Shown: positions 1 to 6,808 of the stretch, in pieces
How the letters are laid out: each line of letters starts with the position of its first letter
Position numbering within the stretch: position 1 is the stretch's first letter
The notes under the pieces: model-generated
The model's database searches: none
What the model was told of the DNA's origin: nothing
What the model saw: only the letters and a program-made list of their open reading frames with translations
Source of the DNA: UBA5026 sp949065595
Lineage (GTDB): Bacteria; Bacillota_I; Bacilli_A; RF39; UBA660
NCBI GenBank assembly: GCA_949065595.1
Contig: CARSXK010000032.1
Coordinates: 1 to 9,014, forward strand
Length of the DNA: 9,014 nucleotides
Direction of reading: 5' to 3'
Translations under genes and position numbers: made by a program

Positions 1-33
1 AGTATACCATTTTACCTATATCTACACAAGAAA

Positions 34-55
34 AAAAGAAATATTGATTTCTTTT
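34..55 (-). terminator. Possible terminator of the tad-murC operon
   Basis: A perfect 9-bp inverted repeat (AAAAGAAAT / ATTTCTTTT, 4-nt loop) begins inside the murC stop codon. On the minus strand its 3' arm runs straight into further T residues. This is the layout of an intrinsic terminator, but the stem is almost entirely A/T and therefore weak. No other end-of-operon signal is visible in the remaining 33 bases. Confidence 0.4.
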
Positions 56-1352
56 ATGACAAACATTCTATGAATGCATTTTCTAATCTTGATAAATCAT
101 TGGGACTCATAAATAAGATTACCTCTCCTTTATGTTTTACAAGACACTCTGCATCTGTCATAGATATAGACTCCCCATGATTCAGTTTTCCGATAATTAA
201 TTCAGAAGTAACTTCTTTAAAGTCCTCTTGTTTTTCCCTCGATGGATGAATTTCCATTACATAAGAATAATCTGCATAATTCATTGCACTAGCTAAATCA
301 TCGGCAAATTCCTGTGTCCGCGAAAATGTATGAGGTTGAAAAACCGTTATAATTTTTTTATTTGGATATTTTTGCTTAACAGCCTTAATGGTTGCTTTTA
401 CTTCATTTGGATGATGGGCATAATCATCTATTACAATGGTATCTCCAACAATCGTTTCAGAAAATCTTCTCCTAGCCCCTTCAAACGTTTTAAATACCTT
501 TGCAACTTCTTTGGCTTCCAACCGTTCATAGTAGCAAGTTGCAATCACAGCAAGGGCATCCATCAACATATGTTTTCCATATATCGGGAGGTCAAAAAAT
601 CCATAATAATTCCCCTCTACTGCAACCTCAAAACTGGTGCCTGTTTCTTTATACTCTACATTACTAGCAATAATATCATTATCATCATCCAATCCATAAA
701 AGAAAATAGGTGGATTGACTTCTAACAAATGTGTATAAGGATCATCCCCACAAGCAATCACCATTTTTTCAGCTTTATTGGCATAACTCTGGTAAGCATC
801 TATCACATCATCAATATCCTTAAAATAATCTACATGATCCATATCAATATTCGTAATAATGGCATATTCAGAGGTATAGGCAAGAAAATGACGACGATAT
901 TCACAAGCTTCTAACACAAAATATTCATTGTTAATTCCTGCATATCCTGTTCCATCTCCAATTAAATAATTGGCACCCTTAAGTTCATTGAGCACATGAG
1001 CAAGCATAGAAGAAGTTGTTGTTTTCCCATGACATCCTGCAACACAAACCGTCTTGAACTTTTGTGTCAAACGGCCCACCATTTCAGAATAGGTATAAAT
1101 GGAAAGATTCAATTCCATTGCGCGTTTTACTTCCATATGATCATCTGTAAAAGAAGCTCCCCGAATAATCTTCATCCCCTCTTTTATATTATTTTCATCA
1201 AATGGTAACACAGGAATCCCCAGTTCGTGCAACCCCTTTTCAGTAAAAAAGGTCTCCTCTACATCACTTCCTTGTACTTCATATCCCAGTTCATTCATAA
1301 TTTGCGCCAGTGCACTCATGCCTGACCCCTTGATTCCAATAAAATGATACAT
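54..1352 (-). CDS. murC: UDP-N-acetylmuramate--L-alanine ligase (MurC)
   Basis: Cytoplasmic ATP-dependent ligase that adds L-alanine to UDP-N-acetylmuramate, the first amino-acid step of peptidoglycan precursor synthesis. The 432 residues are full length for a Bacillota MurC. Visible features are the N-terminal IGIKGSGMS nucleotide-sugar loop (5-13), the ATP loop GCHGKTTT (106-113; many homologues have GTHGKTTT), EACEYRRHF (148-156), TNIDMDHVDYF around residues 167-177, GARRRF (294-299) and DDYAHHP (about 310-316). The set, including YRRHF and the short total length, favours MurC over Mpl or MurD-F. The ATG follows AGGAGGA at 1359-1365, a site that includes the stop codon of tadC 11 bp upstream. 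The gene is therefore the last, probably translationally coupled, cistron of the Tad pilus operon, an unexpected place for an essential wall gene. I see no convincing promoter of its own. Confidence 0.96.
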   Translation of the reverse strand: MYHFIGIKGSGMSALAQIMNELGYEVQGSDVEETFFTEKGLHELGIPVLPFDENNIKEGMKIIRGASFTDDHMEVKRAMELNLSIYTYSEMVGRLTQKFKTVCVAGCHGKTTTSSMLAHVLNELKGANYLIGDGTGYAGINNEYFVLEACEYRRHFLAYTSEYAIITNIDMDHVDYFKDIDDVIDAYQSYANKAEKMVIACGDDPYTHLLEVNPPIFFYGLDDDNDIIASNVEYKETGTSFEVAVEGNYYGFFDLPIYGKHMLMDALAVIATCYYERLEAKEVAKVFKTFEGARRRFSETIVGDTIVIDDYAHHPNEVKATIKAVKQKYPNKKIITVFQPHTFSRTQEFADDLASAMNYADYSYVMEIHPSREKQEDFKEVTSELIIGKLNHGESISMTDAECLVKHKGEVILFMSPNDLSRLENAFIECLS

Positions 1353-1358
1353 ACTTAT

Positions 1359-1365
1359 TCCTCCT
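1359..1365 (-). promoter_or_regulatory. murC ribosome binding site overlapping the tadC stop
   Basis: The minus strand reads ATAGGAGGAATAAGT followed by the murC ATG. The TAG that ends tadC is part of the strong Shine-Dalgarno AGGAGGA, so ribosomes finishing tadC sit on the murC initiation site. This supports co-transcription and coupling of the two genes. Confidence 0.85.
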
Positions 1366-2062
1366 ATGATAAAAATTGAATCACAAATGGCCCCAATATC
1401 AATAATAAAATCAATGGTACAATAAACAAAACAGAAATAATACTAATTTTATTTGGTATTTTTGCCATTTCGCCTTTAATTGCTAAAATTTGCTTATCGC
1501 GTAAAAAATCAATTTGATGATACATCGTATCAATAATACTATTTCCAAATACACTCGTTTGGGTAATATTCAAAATAATATTATTGATTGTTTCTGATGG
1601 AATTCTTTGTTTCATATGTTCCAAAGCTTCCATAAGTGACTTTCCAAATTTAATTTCAAATAATGTTTTTTTAAACTCACTTGCAATTTCTGAATCAACA
1701 TTAAACACTGTAATTTCAAGAGCATTCTCTAAATTTCGACCCGATTCTAATGTCAATGTCAAAATTTCAAAAAAGTAAAGTGCCTCACGGTCTAACTTAC
1801 GAATCCTCGCCTTAATTGGTTTTGTCAATGTAATATAACCAAATAAATAATAATAAACAATTGTAAGTAATGGTGCGAACAAATATCCAGATTTCATCAA
1901 ATAAAGAATGAGACAAAAAACGAAAATAGAAGTCAAAAAACGAATATTCATATAAGTAACCGCATCATACTTTGTCTGATTACCCAATAACAATAGCTGT
2001 GTTTCTACTTTTGCAATGTCTTTTTCAGAATATATCTTGCGGGTCAAATTTTGATGTTTCAT
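1364..2062 (-). CDS. tadC: Tad pilus inner-membrane platform protein TadC
   Basis: Polytopic membrane protein of the type II secretion F (T2SSF) family. With TadB it forms the platform on which the TadA ATPase acts during Flp pilus assembly. The 232 residues show two N-terminal hydrophobic segments (about 42-58 and 61-79), a basic stretch (KPIKARIRKL), a cytoplasmic helical T2SSF core (about 92-200, with the typical LESGRNLENAL near 105-115 and FGKSLMEAL near 139-147), and a C-terminal hydrophobic segment (206-230). This is slightly short for TadC but intact. The ATG lies 4 bp after the tadB stop, with AAGGATGTGA as ribosome binding site overlapping the end of tadB. TadC is told from TadB by its position after TadB and the short hydrophobic C terminus. 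Confidence 0.88.
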   Translation of the reverse strand: MKHQNLTRKIYSEKDIAKVETQLLLLGNQTKYDAVTYMNIRFLTSIFVFCLILYLMKSGYLFAPLLTIVYYYLFGYITLTKPIKARIRKLDREALYFFEILTLTLESGRNLENALEITVFNVDSEIASEFKKTLFEIKFGKSLMEALEHMKQRIPSETINNIILNITQTSVFGNSIIDTMYHQIDFLRDKQILAIKGEMAKIPNKISIISVLFIVPLILLLILGPFVIQFLS

Positions 2063-2066
2063 TCGC

Positions 2067-3593
2067 TCACATCCTTACTTTCATAATTTTCCGTACTACA
2101 AATATATAACAAATATAAATAGTCAATATCATTCCACATAGAATGAGTCCAATTGGGGTAGATACCAGTGGAACAAAATAAGATGGATTGATAAAACTAA
2201 TAAACAAAATAAACATTGGTGGCACAATAAATAATACATAAACAATAATTTTAGAACTTCCTGTTAAAGAAGCAAGTTCAAGTTTTAATTTTTTCTTATT
2301 GAATAAAGATTTTTCAATAGATGAAAATACTTGAATAATATTTCCACCTGTTCTATTTAAAATAGATAAAGATGCTGTTAAATAAGTAACCTCTTCTAAT
2401 TGAATACGTTCTGCAAAACGTCTAAATGTCTCTTCGATGGAAAGTCCAAACGACAATTCCAAACTCATTTTTTTAAACTCTTCTGCAATGGGTCCTTCCA
2501 GTTCTTTGGTGACCAAATCAACAGCCTGTACAATACTTCTTCCAGACTTAAACGCATTGTTCATAATCATAATTGCCTGTAACAAATCATTTTCTAGTGT
2601 ATTTCTATAAATTTTATATTTAGAAAAATATAACAAATCTGGTAAGAAAAAACCAAAGAGAAAAGGAATCAACAATTCATAGGACGCAAATATATGATAT
2701 TGAATCGCCATTGAAATAATAGCAATAAAAATAAAGCCAATTCCACAAATCCATTTCGTCGCAACCGCATCCATTCCCGATTGATAAAATGGACGATAAA
2801 GAGGAATATATTTTTCATAACGCCTACTATATTTTCTTAAAAAAGAAGATTTTTCCAATATTTTAGCAAATTTCTGATTCCATTTTTGACACGCTTTGGT
2901 AAATGTTTCAAAAACAGAAACAGAGTGATTTCGTACTCCTTGAATACTATATTTCGAAATACGATGTTCTAACCTTATACTTTTTTGATAACGATATATT
3001 CTATACCCAATCAATCCAACAAGAAATAACAAGCCAATTTGAATTCCAAGTAAAGAAGTCCGTTGATTCGCAACAAGCTGTAATGTAACAGTCTTACTGG
3101 TAGTATTGCCTGCACGATCTGTTACAGTATATATCAACTCATGATTTCCTATTTTAGTCAAATCCAATTCTGATGCATTAGAAGTAATTTGATTTTGTAA
3201 ATCTCCATCTTGTACATCATATGCAATAACGTACTGATTGAAATCAATGGTTGTATTTTTGGTAGGTTGCTCTATTTGAAGTAAACTACCATTACTATTA
3301 TCTTTCATTCGAATGATAGGAGCATCCATATCAATATGGTAAAGACCACTCTCAACTGTTTCTGTTTTTCTTCCTTGATAAATTGTCAAAACAATTTGGT
3401 ACTCTCCTGTTTCCTGAAAATAAAACATTGTGGTTTTGGCACCTGCCACCATATTGGTTTCATATACTTCACCATCTTTGATGATTTCATAAGTATAACG
3501 TGTCGTAGAAGATGATGGTGTATAAGAAATCTCCAACTCTTGATTGATAGCTTCAATTTGTTCATATAAAGAAAAACCGTTCTGTTCCTGCAT
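2067..3593 (-). CDS. tadB: TadB-type platform protein with N-terminal Ig-like extension
   Basis: The C-terminal ~330 residues are a TadB pilus platform protein. They contain a basic cytoplasmic region (200-280), a hydrophobic pair (281-298, 303-323), a T2SSF core (about 335-447, with NAFKSGRSIVQAV and FGLSIEETFRRFAER), and a final pair (449-468, 477-499). The first ~180 residues are not part of usual TadB. Residues ~20-88 are beta-rich and Ig/fibronectin-like. Residues ~112-174 match the DUF5011/HYR-type pattern (AYDVQDGDL, IGNHELIYTVTDRAGNTTSKTVTL). A hydrophobic helix (180-198) followed by RIYRYQK predicts N-out topology, placing the Ig-like part outside the membrane, yet there is no signal peptide. 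The start is firm: AAGAGGTGA at 3601-3609 precedes the ATG, and an in-frame TAG lies just upstream. A typical TadB is ~300-330 residues; this one has 508. Confidence 0.88.
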   Translation of the reverse strand: MQEQNGFSLYEQIEAINQELEISYTPSSSTTRYTYEIIKDGEVYETNMVAGAKTTMFYFQETGEYQIVLTIYQGRKTETVESGLYHIDMDAPIIRMKDNSNGSLLQIEQPTKNTTIDFNQYVIAYDVQDGDLQNQITSNASELDLTKIGNHELIYTVTDRAGNTTSKTVTLQLVANQRTSLLGIQIGLLFLVGLIGYRIYRYQKSIRLEHRISKYSIQGVRNHSVSVFETFTKACQKWNQKFAKILEKSSFLRKYSRRYEKYIPLYRPFYQSGMDAVATKWICGIGFIFIAIISMAIQYHIFASYELLIPFLFGFFLPDLLYFSKYKIYRNTLENDLLQAIMIMNNAFKSGRSIVQAVDLVTKELEGPIAEEFKKMSLELSFGLSIEETFRRFAERIQLEEVTYLTASLSILNRTGGNIIQVFSSIEKSLFNKKKLKLELASLTGSSKIIVYVLFIVPPMFILFISFINPSYFVPLVSTPIGLILCGMILTIYICYIFVVRKIMKVRM

Positions 3594-3615
3594 TATGAAA
3601 TCACCTCTTTTCTAA

Positions 3616-4935
3616 TCATTCAAAGATATCTTTTAATGTATCGATTCCTCGACTAACCATTTTTTCATATACTTGTGGAACATAATCGTGCAATAAAAAT
3701 TCACCAATTACTTCCCCATTATCCAAAAGCCCTGTTTGTGTAAAAGAGAAAATTTCTTTTACCGAAATAGCATCCTGATGAAATCCTACCACTTCACAAA
3801 TACTGGTAACCTTACGTTTCCCATCAGAAAGTCTTTGAATATGTACCACAATATCAATCGCATTTTCAATATATTCACGAATGGCCTTTACTGGAATTTC
3901 CATACCCGCCATCAAAATCATTGTTTCCAAACGATTCAAAGCATCCACAGGAGAATTGGCATGCATAGTTGTCAAACTTCCATTATGTCCCGTATTCATT
4001 GCCTGTAACATATCAAACGCTTCTTTTCCACGCACCTCACCTACAATAATACGATCAGGTCGCATACGAAGAGAATTCAAAACCAAATCGCGAATGGTAA
4101 CTTCGCCTTGTCCTTCATAATTGGTTAATCTTGTTTCTAATGAAATGACATGTTCTTGTTCTAACTTCAATTCTGCAGCATCCTCTATGGTAATAATACG
4201 TTCTTGTTTTCCAATGAAAGAAGATAATACATTCAATAATGTTGTTTTTCCACCACCAGTTCCTCCACAAATGATGATATTCAGTTTAGCTTGTACACAA
4301 GCTTCCAAAAAACGCGCCATATATGGTGTAAGTGCCCCACTTCTTAAAAAATCATCAATATTGGCAAGTTCTTCTTTGAACTTACGAATGGTAAGAACTG
4401 GTCCTTTTAAAGAAAGTGGTGGAATAACAGCATTCAAACGAGATCCATCTTCTAATCTAGCATCTACCATAGGGTTTGATGTATCAATCGTTCTTCCCAA
4501 TGGCTGAATCATTCTTTGAATGGTGCGAATAATATGGTCATCATTGATGAATGAAATACTATCATCTTTCACCACATGTCCATCTAATTCAATATAAATT
4601 TCGTTGGTTCCATTCACCATAATTTCTGTAATTTGCTTATCATCCAAAAGCTCTGTCAAAGGTCCATACCCACTGATTTCGTTATCAATCAAATTATAAA
4701 TATAACTACGTTCCACATTGCTTAAATCATATCCTTCAATGGTTTTGTCAATTTCTCGTTTGACAAATTCATCCATAGTTCCTGTTGAAGTAATGTTATG
4801 ATCAATCAAATTTTGAATAATTTTATTACGTAATTCTTCTAGTAAATTTTTATTAGGAAATGCATCATAATCCTTGACCTCTTGCAGATTCGGATTTTCC
4901 ACTTTAATATCAAATTCTTCTGTAAATTTTTTCAC
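3616..4935 (-). CDS. tadA: Tad pilus assembly ATPase TadA (CpaF family)
   Basis: Hexameric secretion ATPase (GspE/VirB11 superfamily) that powers Flp pilus extension and probably retraction at the cytoplasmic face of TadB/TadC. The 439 residues are the normal CpaF length. Motifs in order: ISGYGPLTELLDD and ITEIMVNG of the N-terminal domain (about 87-109), the RLNAVIPPLS region (166-175), Walker A GGTGGGKT (224-231; the usual family form is GGTGSGKT), the Asp-box region TIEDAAELKL (249-258), Walker B region RMRPDRIIVGEVRG (290-303), and the His box TTMHANSP (322-329). Initiation is at GTG, 19 bp after cpaE, with AGGTG as ribosome binding site. Translation ends 22 bp before tadB, within the same operon. 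Confidence 0.95.
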   Translation of the reverse strand: MKKFTEEFDIKVENPNLQEVKDYDAFPNKNLLEELRNKIIQNLIDHNITSTGTMDEFVKREIDKTIEGYDLSNVERSYIYNLIDNEISGYGPLTELLDDKQITEIMVNGTNEIYIELDGHVVKDDSISFINDDHIIRTIQRMIQPLGRTIDTSNPMVDARLEDGSRLNAVIPPLSLKGPVLTIRKFKEELANIDDFLRSGALTPYMARFLEACVQAKLNIIICGGTGGGKTTLLNVLSSFIGKQERIITIEDAAELKLEQEHVISLETRLTNYEGQGEVTIRDLVLNSLRMRPDRIIVGEVRGKEAFDMLQAMNTGHNGSLTTMHANSPVDALNRLETMILMAGMEIPVKAIREYIENAIDIVVHIQRLSDGKRKVTSICEVVGFHQDAISVKEIFSFTQTGLLDNGEVIGEFLLHDYVPQVYEKMVSRGIDTLKDIFE

Positions 4936-4954
4936 TTTTGCACCTACTTTTCTA

Positions 4955-5719
4955 TTATTTTTTCGGTTCCTTTAAAATAGATTGCAACATCTTTTCAAAA
5001 TGAGTGATGCCCTTTTTATGTTTTTTTCGAATATGTGGATCCAATGTTAAAATTTTACCATCCAATACATATTTATCAATGTTTTTTATATAAAAGGAAT
5101 TAGGAATGGTATAGTCAATATTATCCTTTATGATATTTTTGATATCATAAAAAGAAAAATAATCTTTTTGACGGTCACTTGCTTCATTCAAAACAATTTT
5201 ATAATTTTTTTTATCCATATCTTGATAAATAGATACCATCGTACGCATATTTTTTAAATCAACAGGATCATTTGTAATAATATATAAAATTTGATCACTA
5301 TAATCTAAATTCACTAAATTTAGGTCACTTAAATTATGACTGGTATCCACCAAAATCGCATCATATTTTAATTTTGCTTTCGCATAAATTACCTGCAGAT
5401 ACTTACTACTTACCTTCCCTGCTGTTCTTGGATCCTTTGGAGCAGGAATGACATCAATATACTCATCATATGCAGTAATGTAATCCTCTAAATTATGAAA
5501 ACGATTGTTATTCAAATCATCCATCAATTGAAACAAATCATGATCTGCTTGAATGTTCAAAGAAAGTGCGATTCCTCCAGAATACAAATCCAAATCAATT
5601 ATTAGAATTTTCATTTTACGCATTTTTAAAATACCTGCCAAATTGAGTACAGTTGTTGTTTTTCCTGTTCCACCTTTTACAGAAGTAACAGTAATTACTT
5701 TTGCTTGCCTTACAGACAT
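4955..5719 (-). CDS. cpaE: CpaE/TadZ-like pilus localisation ATPase (MinD/ParA type)
   Basis: Deviant Walker A ATPase of the MinD/ParA superfamily. In Tad systems CpaE/TadZ helps place the pilus machine in the cell. Visible motifs are the deviant P-loop KGGTGKTT (15-22, signature Lys15), the Walker A' strand LIIDLDLYSGG (39-49) and the Walker B strand YDAILVDTSHN (119-129). Many CpaE proteins carry an N-terminal receiver-like domain before the ATPase. Here the P-loop starts at residue 15, so that domain is absent and the protein is 254 residues. The start is well supported: AAGGAGTGA, which includes the stop of the preceding gene, lies just upstream of the ATG. It could be called ParA by similarity alone; the flanking tadA and tadE decide the assignment. 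Confidence 0.88.
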   Translation of the reverse strand: MSVRQAKVITVTSVKGGTGKTTTVLNLAGILKMRKMKILIIDLDLYSGGIALSLNIQADHDLFQLMDDLNNNRFHNLEDYITAYDEYIDVIPAPKDPRTAGKVSSKYLQVIYAKAKLKYDAILVDTSHNLSDLNLVNLDYSDQILYIITNDPVDLKNMRTMVSIYQDMDKKNYKIVLNEASDRQKDYFSFYDIKNIIKDNIDYTIPNSFYIKNIDKYVLDGKILTLDPHIRKKHKKGITHFEKMLQSILKEPKK

Positions 5720-5723
5720 GGTA

Positions 5724-6098
5724 TCACTCCTTTATGATTTTCTTATTTTCAGAAATACTTTTTTTTATGGTAATTTCAGATTCATTTGTAGAATATAAAA
5801 ACGGAAAAAGAAGGTTGACTTTTTGAGTCACTAAAATCGTAAGATTTTCTGTATCATCAATTTCTAAATGTTTCACTGTTTTCAAATTGAGTAGTAAAAA
5901 TTGGTAAAGATCTTGCTTCAATGTCACATCATCTTTATGTTCCAGCCCATATTCTAATGCATCAGTTACAACATAGTCTATTTTTCGCTTTTGTACATGC
6001 AAATTTCCAATATCCACTAAAAATCCCAGCACAAGTAATAAAACAGGAAGTAACAAAACAAACAAAACCAATGTTTGTCCTCTATGGTTCAGTTGCAT
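5724..6098 (-). CDS. TadE/TadG-like pilus-associated membrane protein
   Basis: A 124-residue protein with a class III-prepilin-like N terminus: MQLNHRGQTLV, then a hydrophobic stretch to about residue 30 and VDIGNLHVQKRKIDYVVTDA. This is the pattern of the Tad/TadE-G families (hydrophobic helix, then DxG and a helix ending in a D-A motif). The remaining ~80 residues are a small soluble domain. Unlike the pilin and the neighbouring TadE, position +5 after the putative G/Q cleavage site is Leu (LVLF), not Glu, so processing and polymerisation as a pseudopilin are doubtful. It starts inside the end of tadE (17-bp overlap), and its TGA stop lies in the cpaE ribosome binding site, so it is tightly coupled to both. 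It may be a minor pilin-like or anchoring component. Confidence 0.75.
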   Translation of the reverse strand: MQLNHRGQTLVLFVLLLPVLLLVLGFLVDIGNLHVQKRKIDYVVTDALEYGLEHKDDVTLKQDLYQFLLLNLKTVKHLEIDDTENLTILVTQKVNLLFPFLYSTNESEITIKKSISENKKIIKE

Positions 6099-6429
6099 TT
6101 AATATCGTCAGCCTTTCTTTCACTACATAAGGACTTTTTAAGACTTGATTGAGTCCAGGAGTGATGATGTTTATTTCTTTTGAAAGCACAATTGTTGTAT
6201 ATCTTTGTGTAAAATCATAAGAGATAGACAGTTTATTTTCGTTCAAATACCTATTCATTTCTTGTTCCTGACTTGTATCATGTAACTCTTTTACAACATC
6301 CAAATGATTTTGCAAGCGATACTTTTCATAAATAATGGTTCCAAAATCAATACAAGCAAATACCAATAACAAGAAAACAGGTAAAATCAACACAAATTCG
6401 ACGAGTGCTTGCCCACTTGTTTTTCTCAT
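6082..6429 (-). CDS. tadE: TadE-like pseudopilin
   Basis: A 115-residue TadE-family protein. The N terminus MRKTSGQALVEFVLILPVFLLL, followed by DFG, is the TadE signature. A prepilin peptidase could cut between Gly6 and Gln7, leaving Glu at +5 and Phe at +6. TadE-type minor pilins are needed for Flp pilus formation in characterised systems. The reading frame is open further upstream to 6477, but I place the start at 6429. That ATG has AAAGAGGCGTGAT directly before it, and the upstream part overlaps a clear promoter and would put charged residues before the prepilin motif. It is the first gene of the assembly operon, about 20 nt after the predicted transcription start, and overlaps the next gene by 17 bp. 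Confidence 0.85.
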   Translation of the reverse strand: MRKTSGQALVEFVLILPVFLLLVFACIDFGTIIYEKYRLQNHLDVVKELHDTSQEQEMNRYLNENKLSISYDFTQRYTTIVLSKEINIITPGLNQVLKSPYVVKERLTILNATEP

Positions 6430-6456
6430 ATCATCACGCCTCTTTACCTTATACCA

Positions 6457-6485
6457 ATTATAGCAAAAAAAAAACAATTACTCAA
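6457..6485 (-). promoter_or_regulatory. Promoter of the tadE-to-murC operon
   Basis: On the minus strand TTGAGT (6485-6480) and TATAAT (6462-6457) are separated by exactly 17 nt, a strong housekeeping sigma-type promoter. A run of ten T lies in the spacer. Transcription would begin near 6450, giving a leader of about 20 nt before tadE. It lies just downstream of the hairpin that ends flp, so the assembly genes need not depend on read-through from the pilin gene. Confidence 0.75.
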
Positions 6486-6486
6486 C

Positions 6487-6511
6487 AAAAAACGATACGA
6501 TGTATCATTTT
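6487..6511 (-). terminator. Intrinsic terminator or attenuator after the flp pilin gene
   Basis: On the minus strand AAAATGATAC and GTATCGTTTT form a 10-bp stem with one wobble pair and a 3-nt loop, and the 3' arm ends in six T residues. The stem starts within the flp stop codon. It would end most pilin transcripts or protect their 3' ends, letting pilin mRNA exceed that of the assembly genes. Confidence 0.65.
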
Positions 6512-6710
6512 ATTGATCGACGCATTGTCCTTGTCCAGGTTTGGAACCTTCTACATATACTTTACCGACTAGATTGCATGAGGACTTTGTCATAGAATCC
6601 TGTAAATAACCACCTAATAATTTTACAACAGTTACAACAACAACGCTAATCACTGCAATAATTAATAAATATTCAACAAGAGCTTGCCCCCTATGATTCC
6701 ACTTTTTCAT
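6510..6710 (-). CDS. flp: Flp-type major pilin prepilin
   Basis: A 66-residue type IVc (Flp) prepilin, the structural subunit of the pilus. The leader MKKWNHRG is followed by QALVEYLLIIAVISVVVV. Cleavage after Gly8 by a prepilin peptidase leaves Glu at +5 and Tyr at +6, the Flp hallmark, and a mature chain of 58 residues with one hydrophobic helix. The tail (about 34-66) contains Cys45 and Cys63, which could form a disulfide loop outside the cell, a feature not seen in the simplest Flp pilins. The ATG is preceded by AGGAGGGA (6715-6722). The gene has its own promoter upstream and a terminator-like hairpin at its stop codon, fitting high and separate expression. No prepilin peptidase gene is present in this window. 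Confidence 0.93.
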   Translation of the reverse strand: MKKWNHRGQALVEYLLIIAVISVVVVTVVKLLGGYLQDSMTKSSCNLVGKVYVEGSKPGQGQCVDQ

Positions 6711-6742
6711 AAAATCCCTCCTGCATAATCATCTCTATATCC

Positions 6743-6771
6743 ATATTATACTGTTTTACAGGATTTGTCAA
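6743..6771 (-). promoter_or_regulatory. flp promoter
   Basis: A perfect -35 TTGACA (6771-6766) is followed by TATAAT (6750-6745, spacer 15) or the overlapping TAATAT (6748-6743, spacer 17). The leader to the flp ATG is about 25-30 nt and contains AGGAGGGA. The -35 overlaps that of the divergent DUF192 promoter. Confidence 0.75.
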
Positions 6772-6793
6772 ATATTTTTTGGTATGTTATAGT
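6765..6793 (+). promoter_or_regulatory. Promoter of the DUF192 gene, divergent from flp
   Basis: TTGTCA (6765-6770) and TATAGT (6788-6793) are separated by 17 nt on the plus strand. The -35 hexamer is nearly the same DNA as the -35 of flp, because TTGTCAA reads TTGACAA on the other strand. Polymerase can thus probably occupy only one direction at a time. Start of transcription would be near 6800, giving a very short leader. Confidence 0.6.
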
Positions 6794-6808
6794 AGTTATG
6801 GTGATATT

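Noticed and set aside
330..1208. Plus-strand open frames at 330-725, 729-914 and 996-1208 opposite murC
   Set aside because: They mirror the strongly conserved murC frame, lack ribosome binding sites and have low-complexity, phenylalanine/isoleucine-rich translations typical of antisense shadows.
3736..4507. Plus-strand open frames opposite tadA, including one of 128 codons
   Set aside because: They lie wholly within the conserved tadA frame, have no ribosome binding sites and resemble no protein family.
1364..4935. Competence (ComG) or type II secretion apparatus
   Set aside because: The motor and platform genes are shared by these systems, but the Flp-type pilin, TadE-like proteins, CpaE and split TadB/TadC are specific to Tad loci.
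6430..6477. Upstream in-frame start for tadE at 6477
   Set aside because: It would overlap the TTGAGT/TATAAT promoter, has no ribosome binding site and adds residues before the prepilin-like motif; the ATG at 6429 has a good site.
6779..6808. Upstream start for the DUF192 gene at 6779
   Set aside because: It falls between the -35 and -10 boxes, so it would not be in the transcript, and it has no ribosome binding site.
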